From: Limnohabitans sp. Rim28
GTDB taxonomy: Bacteria > Pseudomonadota > Gammaproteobacteria > Burkholderiales > Burkholderiaceae_C
DNA length: 64,000 nt
Assembly (NCBI RefSeq): GCF_000293865.2
Contig: NZ_ALKN02000006.1
Span: 166,657-230,656, forward strand
Reading direction: 5' to 3'
This document shows, in pieces, positions 57,271 through 64,000 of the stretch. The notes beneath the pieces are model-generated. The model had not been told where the DNA came from. It was given only the letters and a program-made list of their open reading frames with translations, and did not search any database. A program made the translations under genes and the position numbers. Position 1 is the stretch's first letter; each line of letters starts with the position of its first letter.

Positions 57271-58659
57271 TCAGCCTCGCATCAAGGCTTCGATCTCGTC
57301 GGCCTTGACGGGTACGCCGCGCGTGATCAGCTCGCACCCCGTGGCGGTGACGATGGCATCGTCCTCGATGCGGATGCCGATGTTGTGGAACTTCTCAGGC
57401 ACGCCCGGGGCGGGGCGCACATACAAGCCCGGCTCGATGGTCAACACCATACCCGGCTGCAAGATGCGGCTGGGGCGGTCCTTGATCAGCTCGCCGCTCA
57501 GCGGGTCTTTGCGCTCACTGAACTGGCCCACCTGCGAAGGTTCGACATAGCTGCCGCAGTCGTGCACGTCCATGCCCAGCCAGTGGCCAGTGCGGTGCAT
57601 GTAAAACTGGAAATAACTGCGGTTGGCGATCACGTCTTGCGCATTGCCGACCTTGTTCTTGTCGAGCAAGCCAACATCCAAGAGCCCCTGCGCCAGCACG
57701 GCCACGGTGGCCTCGTGCGGATCGACAAAGCGGGCACCTGCTTTGGTGGCGGCCACGGCTGCGTCTTGTGAAGCCAGCACCAGGTCATACAGAGTACGTT
57801 GCGGACCGGTGAATTGGCCGTTGGCCGGGAAGGTGCGGGTGATGTCGCTGGCGTAGCCGTCCAACTCGCAACCCGCGTCGATCAACACCAAATCGCCATC
57901 GCGGATCAAGGCGGTGTCGGCGCGGTAATGCAGCACACAGGCATTGGCGCCGCCAGCGACGATGGAGCCGTAAGCGGGGTATTGCGAGCCGTTTTGGCGA
58001 AATTCGTGCAACAACTCGGCATCCAGGTGGTATTCGCGCACGTCTTGGCCCGCACGCAGCATGGCCGCGCTGCGCTGCATGGCGCGGATGTGGGCGCGGG
58101 CGCTGATGGCGCTGGCCCGGCGCATGATGTCCTGCTCGTGCGCGTCTTTGACCAAGCGCATCTCGTCGAGCAGGCTGCACAAATCGCGCTGCTGCTCAGG
58201 ACACAGTGCGCCATAGCGCACCCGTGCGCGCACCGACTGCAAGCAACCGGCCACCAGACTTTCCAGCCCAGCGTGGATGGCAAACGGGTACCAAACGGTG
58301 CTGCGGTTTTCAAGCAACTTGGGCATGTGCGCGGCCATCTCGCCGATGGGCAAAGCTCTGTTCACGCCCAAAGCAGCGGGCGCAGCCTCTGGCCCCAAGC
58401 GGATGCCGTCCCAAATTTCGCGCTCGAGGTCTTTGGGCTGGCAAAACAAAGTGCACTCGCCTTCGGCTGTGATCACCAGCGTGGCATGCGGCTCGGTGAA
58501 ACCGGTCAGGTAATAAAAGTAACTGTCGTGCCGGTACAGGTAATCGCTGTCCCGGTTGCGCTGGCGCTCGGGCGCGGTAGGGATGATGGCAATGCCGCCC
58601 GAGCCCAGTTGGGCAGCCAGGCGAGCGCGGCGGTCGGCGTAGAGTTTGGACGTGTTCAT
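57271..58659 (-). CDS. pepP: Xaa-Pro aminopeptidase P
   Basis: The 462-residue metallopeptidase removes N-terminal residues before proline. Two-metal ligands are visible: Asp in LIDAGCELDGYASDITRTFP, His in GHWLGMDVHD, Glu in LTIEPGLYV, and Glu in GIRIEDDAIVT. The N-terminal creatinase-like domain is complete. It lies 70 bases after murU and 7 before the MOSC gene. Confidence 0.94.
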   Translation of the reverse strand: MNTSKLYADRRARLAAQLGSGGIAIIPTAPERQRNRDSDYLYRHDSYFYYLTGFTEPHATLVITAEGECTLFCQPKDLEREIWDGIRLGPEAAPAALGVNRALPIGEMAAHMPKLLENRSTVWYPFAIHAGLESLVAGCLQSVRARVRYGALCPEQQRDLCSLLDEMRLVKDAHEQDIMRRASAISARAHIRAMQRSAAMLRAGQDVREYHLDAELLHEFRQNGSQYPAYGSIVAGGANACVLHYRADTALIRDGDLVLIDAGCELDGYASDITRTFPANGQFTGPQRTLYDLVLASQDAAVAATKAGARFVDPHEATVAVLAQGLLDVGLLDKNKVGNAQDVIANRSYFQFYMHRTGHWLGMDVHDCGSYVEPSQVGQFSERKDPLSGELIKDRPSRILQPGMVLTIEPGLYVRPAPGVPEKFHNIGIRIEDDAIVTATGCELITRGVPVKADEIEALMRG

Positions 58660-58729
58660 GGCAGTTAGGGTATTGGGTTAGGTCAAGAATGGTGCAAGCT
58701 TAATGGGGCTTAATGCGGCGGGGCCAAAT

Positions 58730-59479
58730 TCAGGTCACATCGGAGGCATTCAATTGCGCCAGCCGCTCGGGGGTGCCCACATCGGCCCAGGCGCCGGCGT
58801 ACACCTCGCCCGTGACCTGCCCCCGGTCCATGGCGTCGCGCAGCAAGGGGGCCAGCGCCAGGGCGATGCCCTCTGGGTTACCCGGCGGCAGGCCAGAAGC
58901 GGCAAAAAAAGATTTTTTGTACAGCGCGATGGTGCTGAAAGTGTATTGGCAAGCCTCAGCGCCTTTGGGCAGGTTGAGCACTTGCCCTGTGGGCGACAAG
59001 CCAAAATCGCCGCCCGGGTTGTGTGCAGGGTTGGGCACCAACCACAGGTGGGCCAAAGCCGTGCTGGCGGCAAAACGCCGAACAGACTCTGGGGCGAAGA
59101 CAAAATCCGGCGCGAACACATCGCCAGCCACCACCCAGAACACCTCGGCCAAGTGCGGCAAGGCGCGCACAATCCCGCCCGCAGTTTCAAGCGCATGGCC
59201 AAAATCTTGCCCTTCGTGCGAATAGGCGATCTCTACTTCGGGCAAGCCCGCCCACGTGATGCACTTGCCAAAGTGGGCAGGTATCTGTTCGCCCAACCAC
59301 GCGGTATTGACCAACTGGCGGACACAGCCACCCCGGGCCAGCGCCTGCATGGGCCACTGCATGAGGGGCTGGCCGCGCACCTGCAACATCGGTTTGGGGG
59401 CAAGGTCGGTCAAGGGGCGCATGCGCTCGCCGCGTCCAGCGGCCAGCACCATGGCTTGAGCATCAAATGGTGACAACAT
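58730..59479 (-). CDS. murU: Nucleotidyltransferase, MurU-like (MurNAc-1-phosphate uridylyltransferase)
   Basis: From ATG 59479 (MLSPFDAQAMVLAAGRGERM) the protein has 249 residues. It has the sugar nucleotidyltransferase signature AMVLAAGRGERMRPLTDLAPKPML, VAGDVF and ETAGGIVRALPHL. MurU recycles cell-wall MurNAc to UDP-MurNAc with AmgK; no AmgK gene is adjacent here. A mannose- or glucose-1-phosphate role is possible. Confidence 0.85.
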   Translation of the reverse strand: MLSPFDAQAMVLAAGRGERMRPLTDLAPKPMLQVRGQPLMQWPMQALARGGCVRQLVNTAWLGEQIPAHFGKCITWAGLPEVEIAYSHEGQDFGHALETAGGIVRALPHLAEVFWVVAGDVFAPDFVFAPESVRRFAASTALAHLWLVPNPAHNPGGDFGLSPTGQVLNLPKGAEACQYTFSTIALYKKSFFAASGLPPGNPEGIALALAPLLRDAMDRGQVTGEVYAGAWADVGTPERLAQLNASDVT

Positions 59480-59614
59480 GCCCCGGATATTGCCATGCCT
59501 CAGATGCTGATGGCTAAAGGCGCTCATGGGACATCCATGCATCGCCCGCGCGTTCTAAACTCTTTCATACAAGCCGTTCAATGCCCGATAAGTTGGACCC
59601 GAAAGAGCACCGCC

Positions 59615-60709
59615 ATGACACGCCCCCTGCCCGCCGTGATTGCCGCCGCACAAAATGCCTCTCAACGCATGGCCGACCGCCACACCCCTTTTGTCATGAA
59701 CGACTGGTATGTGGCCGCATTGGGCGAGGAAATCAAAGACCAACTTTTGGCCCGCACCTTGCTGGGCCGCCGATTGGTTTTTTACAGAACCAGCGACGGC
59801 CGCGTGGTGGCATTGGAAGATCGCTGCCCCCACCGCTCCATGCCCCTGTCGGCCGGCACCCTTGAACAAGACACCATCGTGTGTGGCTACCACGGCCTGC
59901 GTTTCAACCGCGAAGGCGACTGCATCGAAGTGCCCTCGCAAGCCAATTGCCCCCACAACATGGGCATCAGGGCTTACCGGACCCACGAACGCGGTGCGGT
60001 GGTCTGGATCTGGATGGGCGAGGAGAGCCAAGCCGACCTGAGCAAGCTGCCCGCGCAAGACTGGATGGAGCGCCCTGATTGGGAACGCTCACAAGGCTAT
60101 TTGAGCCTGCAAGCGAGCTATGTGCGCCTGCACGAGAACCTGCTGGACTTGACGCATTTGAGCTTTTTGCACGCCAAAAGCTTTGGCACGCCCGATTACG
60201 CCAAAGCCGCATTTGAAACCGAAATCGGCGATGGCCAGTTCGCCTTGCTGCGCCAGGTGGTGCCAACCACGCTGCCCCCGGTGTGGGGTGTGCCCACCGG
60301 CCTGACCGGGCCAGGCCAGGCCGCCCGCATCGTGCGCTCCGAGTTCCGCAGCTTGGGCCTGCACGAAGTGTCGGTGCTGTTCTACGACTGCCATCTGCCC
60401 GAAACAGACCGCCCGCAGTTCCGCATCCGCACCGCGCACATGCCCACGCCCGAGACCGCCACCACGACGCACTACTTCATCGTGCACGGGCGAGACTTTG
60501 GGCTGGACGATCCCGGCACCACGCGCTTCATGCACGATCAACTCTTCGTGGCTTTTCAAGAAGACGTGGACGGTCTGGCGCTGCAAGAACAGGCCCTGGC
60601 CAACACGCCCGCCGAGGATTTGTACGAATTTTCGGTGGCCGCCGATGCGCCGGCCGTGGCCATGCGGCGATATGTGCTGGCCCGGCAGCAAAAAGAAAGT
60701 CAGTCCTGA
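59615..60709 (+). CDS. Rieske non-haem iron oxygenase alpha subunit, VanA-like
   Basis: From ATG 59615 the protein has 364 residues. The Rieske [2Fe-2S] ligands are Cys71/His73 and Cys90/His93 (CPHRSMPL...CGYHG). The mononuclear iron site lies in HENLLDLTHLSFLHAKSFG. It is like vanillate demethylase and related O-/N-demethylases. No reductase is next to it, so the electron donor must come from elsewhere. The substrate is unknown. Confidence 0.88.
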   Translation: MTRPLPAVIAAAQNASQRMADRHTPFVMNDWYVAALGEEIKDQLLARTLLGRRLVFYRTSDGRVVALEDRCPHRSMPLSAGTLEQDTIVCGYHGLRFNREGDCIEVPSQANCPHNMGIRAYRTHERGAVVWIWMGEESQADLSKLPAQDWMERPDWERSQGYLSLQASYVRLHENLLDLTHLSFLHAKSFGTPDYAKAAFETEIGDGQFALLRQVVPTTLPPVWGVPTGLTGPGQAARIVRSEFRSLGLHEVSVLFYDCHLPETDRPQFRIRTAHMPTPETATTTHYFIVHGRDFGLDDPGTTRFMHDQLFVAFQEDVDGLALQEQALANTPAEDLYEFSVAADAPAVAMRRYVLARQQKESQS

Positions 60710-60811
60710 TCACCGCTTGCAGGGCCCATGCCGGACTGCGAGAGCCGGGTCAGCCGATGGACAACCGCTAAAATCACGGGTTTTCCAGAATACCTTCCCG
60801 GAGCTGCCCAC

Positions 60812-62842
60812 ATGGCAAACACACAGCAAATGGCCAATGCCATCCGCGCCCTCGCAATGGACGCTGTTCAACAAGCCAACTCCGGACACCCCGGCGCCCC
60901 CATGGGCATGGCCGACATGGCCGTCGCGCTGTGGGGCGATCACCTGCAACACAACCCCACCAACCCGCATTGGGCCAACCGTGACCGCTTTGTGCTGTCC
61001 AACGGCCACGGCTCCATGCTGATCTATTCGGTGCTGCACCTGACGGGCTACAAGCTGCCGATTGACGAGCTGAAGAACTTCCGTACCCTGCACAGCAAAA
61101 CCGCCGGCCACCCCGAAGTGGGCGTGACCCCTGGCGTGGAAACCACCACCGGCCCGCTGGGCCAAGGCATCACCAACGCCGTGGGCATGGCCCTGGCCGA
61201 AAAAATGCTGGCCGCCGAGTTCAACAAGGACGGCCACCAGATCGTCAACCATCACACCTACGTGTTCCTGGGGGACGGCTGCCTGATGGAAGGCATCAGC
61301 CACGAAGCCGTGGCGCTGGCAGGCGCCTGGAAGCTGAACAAACTGGTGGCCCTGTACGACGACAACGGCATCTCGATCGACGGCCAAGTGGCCCCTTGGT
61401 TCATCGACAACACGCCCCAGCGTTTTGCCGCCTGTGGCTGGAATGTGATCGATGCGGTGGACGGCCACAACGCGGCCGCTGTTTCAAAGGCCATCGCTGC
61501 GGCCAAGCACAGCGCCGACAAGCCTACTTTGATCGTCTGCAAAACCGCCATCGGCAAAGGCTCGCCCAACCGCGCGGGCACCTCCAAAGCCCACGGCGAG
61601 CCATTGGGTGCGGAAGAAATCAAACTCACCCGCGAAGCCCTGGGCTGGACCGCTGAGCCCTTCAAAATCCCCAAAGCGGTCTATGCCGACTGGGATGCCA
61701 AAGTGGCCGGAAAAGCCCGCGAAGCCGAGTGGAACAAGGTCTTTGCCGCTTACAAAGCCGCCCATCCCGCGCTGGCCAAAGAGTTTGTGCGCCGCATGAA
61801 GGGCGACCTGCCCAAGAACTTCAACCAAGTGGCGTTTGACGCCATCGTGGCCGCCCACACCAAGGGCGAGACCGTGGCCAGCCGCAAGGCGAGCCAACTG
61901 GCCCTCGAAGCCTTCACCGCTGCCCTGCCTGAAATGCTGGGCGGCTCGGCCGACCTGACCGGCTCGAACCTGACCAACACCAAGAGCACGCCCGCCTTCC
62001 GCGTGGACTTGGCCGGTGACGTGGTCAAGACCGCTGAGGGACAGATCGGCCGTCACATCAACTACGGTGTGCGCGAATTCGGCATGGCCGCCATCATGAA
62101 CGGCGTGGCGTTACACGGTGGTTACATCCCTTACGGCGGCACCTTCCTCACTTTCTCTGACTACTCGCGCAACGCCATCCGCATGGCCGCGCTGATGAAG
62201 CAGCGCGTGATCCACGTCTTCACCCACGACTCCATCGGCCTGGGCGAAGACGGCCCGACCCACCAGTCCATCGAGCACGCCGCCAGCCTGCGCCTGATCC
62301 CGGGTCTCGATGTATGGCGCCCCGCCGACACGGCCGAAACCACCGTGGCCTGGGCCGTGGCCCTGCAAAACGCCCACCGCCCATCGGCCCTGTTGCTGAG
62401 CCGCCAGAACCTGACTTACTCACCCAAGAGCGATCTGGGCGACATCAGCCGCGGCGCGTATGTGCTGGCAGAGCCCAGCGAAGTCGGCATGAAGAAAACC
62501 CATGGCGTGATCATCGCCACCGGCTCTGAAGTGCAACTGGCCATGGCCGCGCAAAAGTTGCTGGCCGAACGCAAGATCGGTGTGCGCGTGGTCTCCATGC
62601 CCAGCACCAACGTGTTTGACCGCCAAGACACCGACTACAAGCAAAGCGTGCTGCCCAAAGGCCTGCCCCGCGTCGCGGTGGAAATGGGCTCCACCGACGG
62701 TTGGTGGAAATACGGCTGCGCCGCCGTGGTCGGCATCGACACTTACGGCGAATCGGCGCCTGCGCCTGTGCTGTTCAAACACTTCGGCTTCACTGCCGAG
62801 AACGTGGCCGACACGGTCCACGCTGCATTGCTCAAGGCCTGA
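60812..62842 (+). CDS. tkt: Transketolase
   Basis: The 676-residue ThDP enzyme of the pentose phosphate and Calvin cycles has [45 protein letters not shown], the ThDP motif and [19 protein letters not shown] lies before ATG 60812. gapA follows 102 bases later. Confidence 0.96.
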   Translation: MANTQQMANAIRALAMDAVQQANSGHPGAPMGMADMAVALWGDHLQHNPTNPHWANRDRFVLSNGHGSMLIYSVLHLTGYKLPIDELKNFRTLHSKTAGHPEVGVTPGVETTTGPLGQGITNAVGMALAEKMLAAEFNKDGHQIVNHHTYVFLGDGCLMEGISHEAVALAGAWKLNKLVALYDDNGISIDGQVAPWFIDNTPQRFAACGWNVIDAVDGHNAAAVSKAIAAAKHSADKPTLIVCKTAIGKGSPNRAGTSKAHGEPLGAEEIKLTREALGWTAEPFKIPKAVYADWDAKVAGKAREAEWNKVFAAYKAAHPALAKEFVRRMKGDLPKNFNQVAFDAIVAAHTKGETVASRKASQLALEAFTAALPEMLGGSADLTGSNLTNTKSTPAFRVDLAGDVVKTAEGQIGRHINYGVREFGMAAIMNGVALHGGYIPYGGTFLTFSDYSRNAIRMAALMKQRVIHVFTHDSIGLGEDGPTHQSIEHAASLRLIPGLDVWRPADTAETTVAWAVALQNAHRPSALLLSRQNLTYSPKSDLGDISRGAYVLAEPSEVGMKKTHGVIIATGSEVQLAMAAQKLLAERKIGVRVVSMPSTNVFDRQDTDYKQSVLPKGLPRVAVEMGSTDGWWKYGCAAVVGIDTYGESAPAPVLFKHFGFTAENVADTVHAALLKA

Positions 62843-62911
62843 CAAGGCCCACTGACCGGCACAGGGGATCAGGTTCTCGCAAGGATCCTGGTTTCCAATC
62901 CGGTGACGTAA

Positions 62912-63952
<1,041 letters not shown>

Positions 63953-63974
63953 TCTGCTTTTAGTCTGGCAGGTG

Positions 63975-64000
63975 CCTGCGGCAGACTCAGCTGCCGCAGG
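63975..64000 (+). terminator. Hairpin after gapA, cut by the window end
   Basis: CCTGCGGCAG and CTGCCGCAGG form a perfect 10-bp stem with a 6-base loop, ending exactly at base 64000. A T-run, if present, would lie outside the window. Confidence 0.65.

Overview
The window is a chromosomal stretch of a betaproteobacterium, most likely Burkholderiales of the family Comamonadaceae (a Limnohabitans/Rhodoferax-like genome is my best guess). The support is the protein sequences, the moderately high GC, and neighbourhoods typical of that group: a MurU-PepP-MOSC block, a ManX-type EIIA-HPr-EI cluster, and cytochrome c' divergent from a b-type cytochrome. The genus is inference. No insertion sequence, prophage, CRISPR array or integrase gene was seen. 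About 70 protein genes, four tRNAs and several terminators and promoters can be supported. Coding density is high and no interval longer than 300 bases lacks a gene.

Bases 1-13,000 are mostly envelope genes: a glycine-zipper lipoprotein, an OmpA porin, a YqjD/YqjE/YqjK-like membrane trio, a BON lipoprotein, and a two-partner secretion locus (TpsB, TpsA) followed by an L,D-transpeptidase-like gene. Then come a methyltransferase, xth and pyrE with interlocked start codons, an unusual helix-turn-helix protein with a degenerate receiver domain, tRNA-Arg(CCG) and a membrane-bound cytochrome c5. Bases 13,000-23,400 hold a three-gene hydrolase cluster and the complete F1Fo ATP synthase operon atpIBEFHAGDC with a good sigma70 promoter and a terminator, followed by a CopD-like membrane protein. 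Bases 23,400-35,200 hold the lipoate genes (ybeD-lipB-lipA), a YghU-type glutathione transferase, a PTS phosphorelay without a sugar permease (EIIA-HPr-EI), an MFS transporter with an overlapping lipoprotein, a class III CoA-transferase with a hydrolase, a TlpA-like thioredoxin, the cytochrome c'/cytochrome b pair and a GNAT acetyltransferase.

Bases 35,200-42,900 hold a peroxiredoxin and the minus-strand translation cluster tRNA-Tyr, tRNA-Gly, tRNA-Thr, tuf, rpsJ, rplC, rplD, rplW, rplB, rpsS, rplV, rpsC, rplP, rpmC, rpsQ. Its left end looks like a tufB locus and its right end like the S10 operon. A promoter lies between rpsJ and rplC and a terminator follows rpsQ. Bases 42,900-50,400 hold rpe-gph and the tryptophan operon trpE-trpG-ltaE-trpD-trpC-ung, with a threonine aldolase gene inside it. 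Bases 50,400-64,000 hold apaG, the overlapping thiL-pgpA-cinA genes, a secreted barnase-type RNase with its barstar inhibitor, malic enzyme, MOSC-pepP-murU, a Rieske oxygenase, and tkt-gapA of central carbon metabolism.

Most of the window is core genome. The items most worth a second look are the barstar gene, which seems to continue in another frame; the HTH protein with Glu at the receiver phosphoacceptor position; the TPS/L,D-transpeptidase gene set; the hybrid tRNA-tuf-S10 locus; and a possible Trp-Pro-Trp leader peptide before trpE. I found no clearly new multi-gene defence or mobile system.
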